Assembly: GCA_900544375.1 (NCBI GenBank)
Contig: UQUZ01000014.1
Location: 1 to 56,163, forward strand
From: an uncultured Oscillospiraceae bacterium
Lineage (GTDB): Bacteria; Bacillota; Clostridia; Oscillospirales; Acutalibacteraceae
DNA length: 56,163 nt
Direction: 5' to 3'
Part shown: piece after piece, positions 30,611 through 39,560 of the stretch
Position numbering within the stretch: the stretch's first letter is position 1
Layout: every line of letters starts with the position of its first letter
Notes under the pieces: generated by a model
What the model was told of the DNA's origin: nothing
What the model saw: only the letters and a program-made list of their open reading frames with translations
Database searches by the model: none
Position numbers and translations under genes: made by a program

Positions 30611-31477
30611 GTGGCAGGGAACCGTTTGCTGATATTTCAAAGCGAGGCGCCGGTGTTTCTCCCCCATTTGTTGGAGGTGGGGCTGTATCATGGAGCGGCG
30701 CTGCCGGAAGAAAAGGATACCGCATGGCACTTGGGCCGCCCAAAGGCGGATTATTTGCTCTTTCATTGCATCACGGGTGGGCTGCGTATCGCCTGCCGCC
30801 AGAAAGAATATTCGTTGCAAGCCGGATGCGCGCTGCTGCTGGATGGCAAGCAGGCTGTTTCAGTGGAGGCGCAGGCGGGGGCACGGGTTGCCGCGTTCCG
30901 CTTCCGGTGTGAAAAAGGCAAGCCTCCGCTACGGGTTGGCCGGGTGAATCAAGTGGCTCATGGGCCGGTACAGGAGGCGCTTTACACAGTTCTATCGGCG
31001 GTAGACGAACCCGCAGAGCCTCTTGCGTGCAACCAGCTCAGCCTTCAGTTTGCGCTTTTGCTATACGAGTGGCGAGGGGCGGCAGAAAATAGAGAACGAA
31101 AGCCAACCGTATCCGCCTATGAAGCGGAAATCCATGAGGCAGTATCCTATATGCGGGCACATCTGGATGAAAAAATCCAGATGTCGGAGCTGGCCAAGGG
31201 GCTGCACCTCTCTGAGCGGAATTTTCGCAAGTGCTTCACGGCGTCGATCGGGGTTTCTCCCAAGGCATATTTGCAGAAGGCGCGGCTGGAACACGCTAAG
31301 GATCTGCTGCGGGCCGGAGAGCAGAGCATCAGCGAAATATCGGAAGCGGTCGGGTATTATTCCCAATTTCAGTTCAGTCGAGATTTTAAAAAGGAATACG
31401 GCCTAACGCCCTCTGATTATCGCGGCGGAGGGGAGGTTCCCCGCGCAAAAAAGGCCGGTAATCCGAAAAAGAAATAG
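30611..31477 (+). CDS. AraC-family transcriptional regulator
   Basis: A 288-residue regulator. The N-terminal cupin-like sensing part (about 1-170) is variable. The C-terminal AraC double helix-turn-helix (about residues 188-275) is clear: AVSYMRAHLDEKIQMSELAKGLHLSERNFRKCF, then ISEISEAVGYYSQFQFSRDFKKEYGLTPSDYR. The start is placed at the GTG at 30611, 6 nt after GAGGGAGGA; the frame is open from 30419 but without a ribosome-binding site. It lies between a threonine T-box and thrS, and ends 11 nt before thrS, so T-box read-through would carry it. Target unknown. Confidence 0.88.
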   Translation: MAGNRLLIFQSEAPVFLPHLLEVGLYHGAALPEEKDTAWHLGRPKADYLLFHCITGGLRIACRQKEYSLQAGCALLLDGKQAVSVEAQAGARVAAFRFRCEKGKPPLRVGRVNQVAHGPVQEALYTVLSAVDEPAEPLACNQLSLQFALLLYEWRGAAENRERKPTVSAYEAEIHEAVSYMRAHLDEKIQMSELAKGLHLSERNFRKCFTASIGVSPKAYLQKARLEHAKDLLRAGEQSISEISEAVGYYSQFQFSRDFKKEYGLTPSDYRGGGEVPRAKKAGNPKKK

Positions 31478-31488
31478 GAGGCTATCTC

Positions 31489-33402
31489 ATGATAAACGTT
31501 ACCTTAAAGGGCGGCGAAATCCGTCAGTATGAAGCTGGCACAACGGCTTTGGATGTTGCCAAAGCCCTTGGATCAGGGCTCTACAAGGCTGCCTGTGCAT
31601 GCAAAATCAACGGGGAGCCATGCGATTTGCGCACCGCGTTGCCGGATGGTTGTGAGCTTGCCATTCTCACCTTTGACGATGCGGAGGGGAAACATGCTTT
31701 CTGGCATACTGCTTCGCACATCATGGCGCAGGCCGTTAAACGGCTGTATCCGGATGTGAAGCTTACCATCGGCCCGGCGATCGAGAACGGCTTTTACTAT
31801 GATTTTGACGCTGGCGAGCCGCTTACACCCGAGACACTGGAGAAAATTGAGGCCGAGATGAAACAGATCGTCAAGGAGGCGCTGCCGCTTGAGCGGTTTG
31901 AGCTTTCCCCAAACGAAGCGGTCAAGCTTATGGAGGCGAAAAACGAGCCCTATAAGGTGGAGCTAATCGGCGAGCACGCGGGAAAGGGCGAGCCGATTTC
32001 CTTTTACCGGCAGGGTGAATTCACGGAGCTCTGCGCCGGGCCGCATCTGCCGGATACGGGCCGGGTCAAGGCCTTTAAGCTTACCAGTTGCACAGGCGCT
32101 TATTGGCGCGGTGACGCAAAAAATCAGATGCTTCAGCGCATTTATGGCACGGCGTTCCCAAAGCAGGCCGCGCTGGACGAATATCTGGCCCGCATGGAAG
32201 AGGCCAAGAAGCGCGATCATAGGAAACTTGGAAAAGAGCTGGAACTGTTTACCATCATGGAGGAGGGCCCCGGCTTCCCGTTTTTCCTGCCCAAAGGGAT
32301 GGTTCTCAAAAATCTGCTGATCGACTATTGGCGCGAGATCCACCGCGAGGCAGGCTATCAGGAAATTTCCACGCCAATGATCCTTAGCCGCTCTCTCTGG
32401 GAGCGCAGCGGCCATTGGGCGCATTATAAAGAAAACATGTATACCACTGTGATCGATGAGGAAGATTATGCGATCAAGCCGATGAACTGCCCAGGCGGGA
32501 TGCTGGTGTATAAAACGAAGCCGCGTTCCTACCGCGATCTCCCCCTGCGGGTGGGCGAATTGGGGCTGGTGCACCGCCATGAGCTCTCCGGCGCGCTGCA
32601 CGGGCTGATGCGTGTGCGCTGCTTTACGCAGGATGATGCGCATATCTTCATGACTCCGGATCAAATCAAGGAGGAAATCAAGGGCGTGGTGGCGCTGATC
32701 GACAAGGTGTACGGCACATTTGGCTTTCCTTACAAGATTGAGCTATCCACCATGCCGGAGGACCATATGGGCGAGCTTGCGGACTGGGAACGCGCAACGG
32801 ATGCCCTGCGTGGCGCCATCACTGAGCTCGGCTATGCGTATGAGGTCAACGAAGGCGACGGCGCCTTCTATGGCCCAAAGCTCGATTTCCATTTGCAGGA
32901 TTGCCTAGGCAGAACTTGGCAGTGCGGCACGATCCAGCTCGATTTTCAGCTGCCTGAGCGCTTCGAGCTCGAATATACGGGCGCGGACGGCCAAAAGCAC
33001 CGCCCAATCATGATCCATCGCGTGGTGTTCGGCAGCATTGAGCGCTTCATCGGCATTCTGATCGAGCATTTCGCGGGCGCATTCCCGCTATGGCTTGCGC
33101 CGGAGCAGGTGCGCATCCTGCCAATCTCCGAGCGCCACCACGAAAAGGCGCGGGAGATATACCAGCAGCTCTTTAACGCGGGGATGCGAGTTGAAATCGA
33201 CGAGCGCAGCGAAAAAATCGGCTACAAGATCCGTGAGGCGCAGTTGCAAAAAATTCCGTATATGCTCATCATCGGCGACAAGGAGGCGGAGAGCGGAACG
33301 GTATCCGTCCGCCGCCGTGGCGAAGGCGACCTTGGTGCGGTGAAAACAGAGGCGTTTCTTGCCACCGCGCTTGCGGAAATCACAGCGAAACAAATGAACT
33401 GA
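31489..33402 (+). CDS. thrS: Threonine--tRNA ligase, canonical type
   Basis: A 637-residue class II synthetase. The order is: TGS (about residues 1-60); the editing domain with HTASHIMAQA (about 72-81) and HLPDTGRVKAFKL; the catalytic core with KPMNCPGGM (zinc Cys), RHELSGALHGLMRVR (motif 2) and HRVVFGSIERFIG (zinc His, motif 3); and the anticodon-binding domain from WLAPEQVRI. All key residues are present. Shine-Dalgarno TAGGAGG precedes the ATG. It is followed 16 nt later by a second thrS. N- and C-terminal parts are about 80% identical to the second copy, the centre much less. Confidence 0.97.
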   Translation: MINVTLKGGEIRQYEAGTTALDVAKALGSGLYKAACACKINGEPCDLRTALPDGCELAILTFDDAEGKHAFWHTASHIMAQAVKRLYPDVKLTIGPAIENGFYYDFDAGEPLTPETLEKIEAEMKQIVKEALPLERFELSPNEAVKLMEAKNEPYKVELIGEHAGKGEPISFYRQGEFTELCAGPHLPDTGRVKAFKLTSCTGAYWRGDAKNQMLQRIYGTAFPKQAALDEYLARMEEAKKRDHRKLGKELELFTIMEEGPGFPFFLPKGMVLKNLLIDYWREIHREAGYQEISTPMILSRSLWERSGHWAHYKENMYTTVIDEEDYAIKPMNCPGGMLVYKTKPRSYRDLPLRVGELGLVHRHELSGALHGLMRVRCFTQDDAHIFMTPDQIKEEIKGVVALIDKVYGTFGFPYKIELSTMPEDHMGELADWERATDALRGAITELGYAYEVNEGDGAFYGPKLDFHLQDCLGRTWQCGTIQLDFQLPERFELEYTGADGQKHRPIMIHRVVFGSIERFIGILIEHFAGAFPLWLAPEQVRILPISERHHEKAREIYQQLFNAGMRVEIDERSEKIGYKIREAQLQKIPYMLIIGDKEAESGTVSVRRRGEGDLGAVKTEAFLATALAEITAKQMN

Positions 33403-33418
33403 TAAAGGGAGATTCAAT

Positions 33419-35359
33419 ATGATTCATGTAACATTAAAAGGCGGCGTCGTCCGCCAGTATGAGGATGGGGCCACGGCGATGGATGTTGCCAAATCTTTAG
33501 GCGCCGGGCTTTATAAAGCTGCGTGTGCATGTAAAATTGACGGAGCCCTGTGCGATCTGCGCACCGCGCTGCCTGGGGACTGCGCGCTTTCAATTCTCAC
33601 CTTTGACGATGCGGAGGGCAAGCGCACCTTCTGGCACACGGCCTCCCATATTATGGCGCAGGCGGTCAAGCGGCTGTATCCACAGGCGAAGCTCACGATC
33701 GGCCCGGCAGTTGACAACGGCTTTTACTACGATTTCGACGCGGAAGAGCCGTTCACCCCGGAGTCGCTCGCCAAAATTGAAGCCGAAATGAAAAAAATCG
33801 TGAAGGAAGCGCTGCCGCTGGAGCGGTTTGAGCTTGCGCCTGATGATGCGGTTAAGATTATGGAGGAGAAAGACGAGCCCTATAAGGTGGAGCTCATCCG
33901 CGAGCATGCGGAGAAGGGCGAGCCGATTTCCTTCTACAAACAGGGGGAATTCACGGAGCTGTGCGCCGGCCCGCATTTGCCGGATACAGGCCGGGTCAAG
34001 GCATTCAAGCTGACAAGCTGCACGGGCGCTTATTGGCGCGGCGACGCAAAGAACAAGATGCTCCAGCGCATTTACGGCACCGCGTTTCCGAAGCAATCCG
34101 AGCTGGATGCGCATCTAACGCAGCTGGAGGAGGCCAAAAAACGCGATCACAATAAGCTTGGCCGCGAGCTGGAGCTCTTTACGACTTCCGACGTGATCGG
34201 CCAGGGGCTGCCGATCCTGCTGCCCAAGGGCGCGCGTATTGTTCAGATTTTGCAACGCTTTGTGGAGGATGAGGAGCAGAAGCGCGGCTGGCTGCTGACG
34301 AAAACGCCGTTTATGGCGAAGAGCGATCTCTACAAAATTTCCGGCCATTGGGATCATTATAAAGACGGCATGTTCGTGCTGGGCGATGAGGAGAAGGATG
34401 ACGAGGTGTTCGCCCTGCGCCCGATGACCTGCCCGTTCCAATATCAGGCGTATCTCAACAAATCCCGCTCCTACCGCGACCTGCCGCTGCGCTATAACGA
34501 GACCTCCACGCTGTTCCGCAACGAGGCCTCCGGCGAGATGCACGGATTGATCCGTGTGCGGCAATTCACAATTTCCGAGGGCCATCTGATGTGCACGCCC
34601 GAACAGTTGGAGGATGAATTTAAGGGCTGCCTGGAGCTCGCCATCTTTATGTTGAAAACGGTGGGGCTGTATGAGGATGTATCCTATCGCTTCTCTCAGT
34701 GGGATCCAGACGACCGTGAAAAATATATCGGCACACCCGAGCAGTGGGCCGAGGCGCAGGGCGTGATGCAGAAAATCCTCGACCATCTGGGGCTGGATTA
34801 TGCCGTGGGCGTGGGCGAAGCAGCTTTCTACGGGCCGAAGCTTGATATCCAGATCAAGAATGTCCACGGAAAAGAGGATACGCTCATCACCATCCAGATC
34901 GATCAGATGCTCGCGGAAAAATTCGGCATGGAGTATACGGACAAGGACGGCGCAAAAAAGAACCCCTATATCATCCACCGCACCTCCATCGGCTGCTACG
35001 AGCGCACGCTTGCGCTGCTCATCGAGAAATACGCGGGGGCATTCCCGCTGTGGCTTGCGCCGGAGCAGGCGCGCATCCTGCCGATCTCCGAGCGGCACCA
35101 TGACACGGCGCGCGCGGTTTATGAGAAGCTGTGCGGCGCGGGCCTCCGCGTGGAGCTGGATGAACGCAGCGAGAAGATCGGCTATAAGATACGCGAGGCG
35201 CAGCTTCAGAAAATCCCGTATATGCTCGTCGTCGGCGACAAGGAGGCGGAGAGCGGGACAGTATCCGTCCGTATGCGCGGGGAAGGCGATATCGGTGCGA
35301 TGGCCGTTGATGATTTTTTGGCGCGCGCGTTGCTGGAGGTAGCGGAAAAAAAACGGTAA
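33419..35359 (+). CDS. Second threonine--tRNA ligase, MTCP-type catalytic core
   Basis: A 646-residue ThrRS paralogue, complete with TGS, editing domain (HTASHIMAQA, HLPDTGRVKAFKL), catalytic core and anticodon domain. The core is of the variant type seen in many Clostridia: ALRPMTCPFQYQ replaces KPMNCPGGM, followed by RNEASGEMHGLIRVRQF and HRTSIGCYERTLA. The zinc Cys and motif 2/3 residues are kept, so it is probably active. Outside the core it nearly copies the neighbouring thrS, even at silent sites, which suggests gene conversion. GGGAG lies upstream of the ATG; a terminator follows. Confidence 0.94.
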   Translation: MIHVTLKGGVVRQYEDGATAMDVAKSLGAGLYKAACACKIDGALCDLRTALPGDCALSILTFDDAEGKRTFWHTASHIMAQAVKRLYPQAKLTIGPAVDNGFYYDFDAEEPFTPESLAKIEAEMKKIVKEALPLERFELAPDDAVKIMEEKDEPYKVELIREHAEKGEPISFYKQGEFTELCAGPHLPDTGRVKAFKLTSCTGAYWRGDAKNKMLQRIYGTAFPKQSELDAHLTQLEEAKKRDHNKLGRELELFTTSDVIGQGLPILLPKGARIVQILQRFVEDEEQKRGWLLTKTPFMAKSDLYKISGHWDHYKDGMFVLGDEEKDDEVFALRPMTCPFQYQAYLNKSRSYRDLPLRYNETSTLFRNEASGEMHGLIRVRQFTISEGHLMCTPEQLEDEFKGCLELAIFMLKTVGLYEDVSYRFSQWDPDDREKYIGTPEQWAEAQGVMQKILDHLGLDYAVGVGEAAFYGPKLDIQIKNVHGKEDTLITIQIDQMLAEKFGMEYTDKDGAKKNPYIIHRTSIGCYERTLALLIEKYAGAFPLWLAPEQARILPISERHHDTARAVYEKLCGAGLRVELDERSEKIGYKIREAQLQKIPYMLVVGDKEAESGTVSVRMRGEGDIGAMAVDDFLARALLEVAEKKR

Positions 35360-35368
35360 GGAACGTGT

Positions 35369-35405
35369 AAAAAAGGCTGTAGGGCTCTTGTTCTGCGGCC
35401 TTTTT
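35369..35405 (+). terminator. Intrinsic terminator of the thrS pair
   Basis: The stem AAAAAGGC / GCCTTTTT, extended by imperfect TGTAG / CTGCG pairing, ending in TTTTT. Confidence 0.75.
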
Positions 35406-35431
35406 ACAATATTATATAAGGGAGGAGTAAA

Positions 35432-35462
35432 GAAAGCGACGGAGTATCCTGCCGCCGCTTTC
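35432..35462 (+). promoter_or_regulatory. Hairpin between the Shine-Dalgarno and start of the first metallophosphoesterase
   Basis: GAAAGCGACGG (35432-35442) pairs with CCGCCGCTTTC (35452-35462), one mismatch. The only good Shine-Dalgarno, GGGAGGAG (35420-35427), lies 50 nt before the ATG at 35477; folding this hairpin would reduce the effective distance to about 18 nt. Confidence 0.4.
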
Positions 35463-35476
35463 TGAAACAGCAAGCT

Positions 35477-36979
35477 ATGAAGAAGCTCAGTAAAAAAGCC
35501 AGGACGGCCATCATCAGCACGGTAGCCGTCGTGCTTGTCGCCGCAATTGCCGGCACGAGCGGGTATCTTATCCACAAGAAGGTGCCGGTTAAGCCCTCCA
35601 ACGAAGTGGAGCAGGTGGAGATCGACACCAAAACCGCCGGCACACTGCGCATGGGGGTCATCAGCGACACCCAGCTGCCGCCGAATAAAAAGCTGGAAGA
35701 GGCGCAGGAGGGCCTTTACCGCGAAAACCTAAAAAAAGCGTTTGAGCTGCTGAAAACGCAGAACGTCGACGCAATTCTCCACGTGGGGGATATTGGCGAT
35801 ATGTGCAGCAGGTATGCGTATGAAACGTATCTCAATGTGTTTCACGAGGTATTCCCGGACGAAAACACGCGTCCCTATGAGTTCCGCATCATGGGCAATC
35901 ATGATACCTGGTTCGATACCGATTGGAGCACCACGCCCGCCAAGCACAAGCTTTACCAGAGCGTGTTCAAAGAGAACCCGAACCGCCATCTTTCCATCAA
36001 CGGCTTCCACTTTATCTGCGCAAGCCCTGACAACACTGGAAACGCGGACGGCTATTCCCAGACAATGCGCGATTGGATGAAGGAGCGCCTTGCGGTTGCG
36101 AAGGAGCAGACAAAGACGGGCAACCCGATCTTCTTGATCACGCACCATAACATTCCGGATACTGTCTACGGCGGCAGCGACTGGGGCGCGGAGCAGGTGC
36201 GCCAGGCGGCCACCGATTTTGAGCAGGTTGTCTCGATTTCCGGCCACAGCCATTTCTCCATATTGGATGAACGCTCGATCGACCAGAACCAGCTCACTGC
36301 CTTCACCACGCAGTCGCTCGCCTATGTGGATATGGAACGCAATATGTTCAACGCCTTTAAAGGCCTCTATGACGACGAAGGGGCGCTCAAATATAACCCC
36401 TCCTCCAGCTACGCCAGCGCGCCCGCGCGAGATGATGAAAAGCCGATGTGCCTGATCATGAATATCACGGATCAAAGCACGGTAGTCGAGCGATGGAATA
36501 TTATCGACCAGGTTGAGGAGAAGGCTGACAGCCGCTGGAAGCTCACCTACCCGATGGAGCGCGGCAATTTCCAATACCGCTATGATGCGCGCGCAGCGAA
36601 AAGCGTTGCGCCGGAATTTCCTAAGAACGCTTCTATAACCTATAATCCGTCCATCCCTTCAACGCGCGAAGTGGCTGGAAAAACGCCTACTCTGCCGGGC
36701 GTCAGCTTCCCCGCGGCAACAAATCCGGATTTGGTCAACCTCTATCTCTATGAGCTGACCAATGCGCAGACGGGCAAGACATATGTTTATAAGACCTATT
36801 CCGATTATTATCTGGGCCTCGGCTCCATGGCAAAGCAGGTGGATTGGGCGATCGATCCGACGCTGCCCAGCGGCAGATATACGGTAAGGGTTTATGCCTA
36901 TGAATCCTTTGGTAAGCGCAGCGAGCCACTAACGGCGGAGATTGATTACACGCAGCCACAGCTCGAAATTCAGAAATAA
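35477..36979 (+). CDS. Membrane-anchored calcineurin-like metallophosphoesterase, paralogue 1
   Basis: A 500-residue protein with a basic N-terminus and one membrane segment (about 11-32), then an extracytoplasmic phosphoesterase domain (about 55-300). Motifs are GVISDTQLP, HVGDIGD, IMGNHDTW, LITHHNIPD and ISGHSHFS. The block I motif is DxQ (D64, Q66), where DxH is usual. The C-terminal part (about 390-500, YLYELTNAQTGKTYVYKTYSDYY to EIDYTQP) looks like an Ig/FN3-type beta domain. A close paralogue follows after 55 nt. No Shine-Dalgarno lies directly before the ATG; a hairpin separates a good one from it. Substrate unknown. Confidence 0.87.
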   Translation: MKKLSKKARTAIISTVAVVLVAAIAGTSGYLIHKKVPVKPSNEVEQVEIDTKTAGTLRMGVISDTQLPPNKKLEEAQEGLYRENLKKAFELLKTQNVDAILHVGDIGDMCSRYAYETYLNVFHEVFPDENTRPYEFRIMGNHDTWFDTDWSTTPAKHKLYQSVFKENPNRHLSINGFHFICASPDNTGNADGYSQTMRDWMKERLAVAKEQTKTGNPIFLITHHNIPDTVYGGSDWGAEQVRQAATDFEQVVSISGHSHFSILDERSIDQNQLTAFTTQSLAYVDMERNMFNAFKGLYDDEGALKYNPSSSYASAPARDDEKPMCLIMNITDQSTVVERWNIIDQVEEKADSRWKLTYPMERGNFQYRYDARAAKSVAPEFPKNASITYNPSIPSTREVAGKTPTLPGVSFPAATNPDLVNLYLYELTNAQTGKTYVYKTYSDYYLGLGSMAKQVDWAIDPTLPSGRYTVRVYAYESFGKRSEPLTAEIDYTQPQLEIQK

Positions 36980-36989
36980 CATAGAAAAC

Positions 36990-37015
36990 GGCCGGGCGGC
37001 GGCCTTCGCCCGGCC
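36990..37015 (+). terminator. Hairpin between the two metallophosphoesterase genes
   Basis: A perfect 9-bp stem GGCCGGGCG / CGCCCGGCC without a T-run. It may be a processing or stability element in the shared transcript. Confidence 0.4.
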
Positions 37016-37034
37016 TATCTGAAGGAGAAAGCAG

Positions 37035-38498
37035 ATGAAAAAAATTTGGAAAATTGTCATTGCGGCGGCCGTTGTGCTGGTTGTGGCGGCGGCTGTGACT
37101 ACGGCGGTGTGCCTTCATTTCTTTTTAGCGCCCAAAATTGCCGAAACAAAAGATCTGGGCAGCGTCCATGACGGAAAAAACCTGCGCGTGGGTATCCTTG
37201 GCGATACGCAGCTGCCCGGCAGCGAAGAGGAGGAACAGGCCAACAAAGGCGTCTACAAGGCGAACCTGAAGGCGGCGCTCGAACTGATGAAGGAGCAGAA
37301 GGTCGATTTACTCATCCACGTTGGCGATTTCTGCGAGGTGGCGAGCGATTTCGGCTATCAAACCTATTTATCCGTATTCAATGAAGTATATTCGGACGCG
37401 GCCAGCCGCCCGGTGACCCAGTATATCATGGGCAACCATGATTTTTGGACGGAGGGCAGCCACGGTTACCCGGGCTATAAGCAAAACCTGTTTGAAAAGA
37501 ATTTAGAGCAGTCGCCCTGGACGCACCTAATCCTCAACGGTTTTCATTTTATCGCCGCTAGCCCGGATTCAGGCGACTCTAGCCGTGCTTACACGGGCCG
37601 CGCGCTTAACTGGCTGGATGAGCAAATTGCGCTAGCAGAGAAGGACGCGGAAAAGGACGGCAAGCCTATTTTCGTCATCACGCACCAGAACCCCAGCGCC
37701 ACGGTTTACGGCAGTGGGGAGTGGGGCGACCAGAGCTTGAAGAGCCTGCTCGACAAATATCCGCAGGCGGTGTCGATCTCCGGCCATAGCCATTTCTCAA
37801 TTCTCGACGAGCGTTCTATTTATCAGGACAAGTTCACGGCCTTTACAACCCAGTCCATCGCCTATCTGGAGATGGAGCGCGATAAATTCGACGCCTTCCG
37901 CGCTTATGACGCGGAAACGAATGCTTACAGCACGCTGAAGGGCTATATCAGCTGCCCACCGGACGATACGCATGTGCCGATGTGCCTAATTATGAATGTC
38001 GGGCAGGAAAAAACAGAGATCGAGCGATGGAATGTGCTCGAAAAATGCGAGGAAAAGGCGGACAGCCGCTGGACACTTGCCTATCCGCTTGACCTGGCGC
38101 ATTTTACCTATCGCATGAACGACAGGCAGATCGGGAGGGCTGCGCCGGTGTTCCCACAGGGCGCGGCAATTGCCTATGAATCCGCGATTTCGAATTGGAA
38201 CCCGGATGGAGCGGTCAAATCGCTCCCCGGTATCTCATTCCCCGCTGCGCGGCATACGGATCTGGTGCACAGCTATTTCCTGCGCCTGACGAATACGCAG
38301 ACGGGCGCGCAATATGAATATACGGTCTATTCCGATTTTTATAAAGGCGAAAAAAGCATGGCGGATACGGTGAAGATTGCAATTGATCCGTCCGTGCCGG
38401 GAGGCAGCTATCGCGTGGAGGTATATGCGGCGGAATCCTTTGGGCAGATGAGCAAGCCCCTGGCCGGGGAGATCGACTACCGGCAGCCCGCGCCGTAG
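37035..38498 (+). CDS. Membrane-anchored calcineurin-like metallophosphoesterase, paralogue 2
   Basis: A 487-residue paralogue of the preceding gene with the same plan: membrane segment (about 6-29), phosphoesterase domain (GILGDTQLP, HVGDFCE, IMGNHDFW, ITHQNPS, ISGHSHFS) and a C-terminal beta domain ending AGEIDYRQP. The block I His is Gln here too. In the fifth motif H-H-N becomes H-Q-N, so this copy may bind metal differently. GAAGGAG lies 7 nt before the ATG. A strong terminator follows at 38539. Tandem duplication followed by divergence is the likely origin. Confidence 0.87.
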   Translation: MKKIWKIVIAAAVVLVVAAAVTTAVCLHFFLAPKIAETKDLGSVHDGKNLRVGILGDTQLPGSEEEEQANKGVYKANLKAALELMKEQKVDLLIHVGDFCEVASDFGYQTYLSVFNEVYSDAASRPVTQYIMGNHDFWTEGSHGYPGYKQNLFEKNLEQSPWTHLILNGFHFIAASPDSGDSSRAYTGRALNWLDEQIALAEKDAEKDGKPIFVITHQNPSATVYGSGEWGDQSLKSLLDKYPQAVSISGHSHFSILDERSIYQDKFTAFTTQSIAYLEMERDKFDAFRAYDAETNAYSTLKGYISCPPDDTHVPMCLIMNVGQEKTEIERWNVLEKCEEKADSRWTLAYPLDLAHFTYRMNDRQIGRAAPVFPQGAAIAYESAISNWNPDGAVKSLPGISFPAARHTDLVHSYFLRLTNTQTGAQYEYTVYSDFYKGEKSMADTVKIAIDPSVPGGSYRVEVYAAESFGQMSKPLAGEIDYRQPAP

Positions 38499-38538
38499 CA
38501 GCAGGTGCAATAAGGTTTGAGCCTATGTATAATGAAAA

Positions 38539-38575
38539 GGCGGTGCAGGGGAAATCCCCCTGCACCGCCCCTTTT
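38539..38575 (+). terminator. Intrinsic terminator of the metallophosphoesterase pair
   Basis: A perfect 13-bp stem GGCGGTGCAGGGG / CCCCTGCACCGCC with a 5-nt loop, then CCTTTTG. Confidence 0.8.
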
Positions 38576-38657
38576 GTAAGGGGCCGCTGATGCGTTGTTT
38601 ACAGGCAGCGCCCCGGTGATCACCGTAGAAGCCTGCGGTCGGGCGGCTTCAACCGTT

Positions 38658-39506
38658 TTAGGCGGGGAGCATGGAGGAAATGATTTTGACGAATTCCTCC
38701 TCTGTCAGGTTATCCGCTACGACCTCATAATCCAACCCCGCAAACTGAAACTGAGCGATCAACAAGTCGTAATAGCCAGCGGGCGTGTTGGGGCCGTCCT
38801 CAACGACTGTGTACGGACCGTAGTCCATTTTACGTTTGCCGAACAGCACCGCATGGCCGTTGAGATCGGTTTTTTGCATATCGTCCGGCCAGACATAGAT
38901 GCAGTCGCTCCATAATTGCATTTTGGAGACCGATATGACCAACTTCCGTTCGAGCGGATTATAATCTGGGTTTCCAGGTGTTTCCTGATAATAAAAGCCG
39001 ATAGAATCGTACAAAATGGTGCCGTCGTTTTTGTATATCATTGTAAAGGACATATCCTTTACATCAATGGCGTGCAAATCAGACGGAAGAAATGTGGGGC
39101 GAACGTCCCGGCCTAAATATTCCACCACCTGCGCAAAGGTCAGCTGCTTTTCAAAGGTCTCTTTCGGGTCGTAGTAGCGCCTGCTTGCGAAAATTGCTGC
39201 GCCGAGCTCATTAAAATGCGCTTTGGGCGCAGCGGCAGGCGTTGGGGGCTGCGTCTCCGGCGCCGCCGCAGCGAGCGTAGGGGGTTGCGTTTCGGCCGCG
39301 GCGGGGTGATTTGGGAGCGGGCTCCACTGGGAGAACAGCACGGCCGCTGTGAGCAGCAGCGCGATGCATGCGGCGGCTGGTAAATAGGTGCGAAGGCTTT
39401 TTCGGCGCGCCTTTGGCGCGCACTCGCGCAGGATGTTCTGCCGGACCTGCTCTGGGTCGGGCAGGCAGGGCGCGATTGCCTGCCGAAGCAAATCTCGTTC
39501 TTGCAT
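38658..39506 (-). CDS. Membrane-bound anti-sigma-like protein
   Basis: A 282-residue protein with a soluble N-terminal segment (1-40, MQERDLLRQAIAPCLPDPEQVRQNIL), one membrane helix (about 44-62), a Pro/Ala/Thr-rich linker containing the repeats ETQPPTLAAAAP / ETQPPTPAAAP, and an outer domain (about 105-282) of the DUF4367 kind. It lies 54 nt after an ECF sigma factor in the same transcript, the standard position of its anti-sigma. No zinc-binding anti-sigma motif (HxxxCxxC) is seen, so identification rests on topology and context. The ATG at 39506 follows GGAAGG by 9 nt. Confidence 0.7.
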   Translation of the reverse strand: MQERDLLRQAIAPCLPDPEQVRQNILRECAPKARRKSLRTYLPAAACIALLLTAAVLFSQWSPLPNHPAAAETQPPTLAAAAPETQPPTPAAAPKAHFNELGAAIFASRRYYDPKETFEKQLTFAQVVEYLGRDVRPTFLPSDLHAIDVKDMSFTMIYKNDGTILYDSIGFYYQETPGNPDYNPLERKLVISVSKMQLWSDCIYVWPDDMQKTDLNGHAVLFGKRKMDYGPYTVVEDGPNTPAGYYDLLIAQFQFAGLDYEVVADNLTEEEFVKIISSMLPA

Positions 39507-39560
39507 GAGAGTCATCCTTCCTTTCTTTGTATGCCGGGGATTGTACGGCTGTAGCGTTTT

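Noticed and set aside
34115..35575. 486-codon minus-strand open frame
   Set aside because: It is antisense to the second thrS, which is unmistakable, and shows no family motifs.
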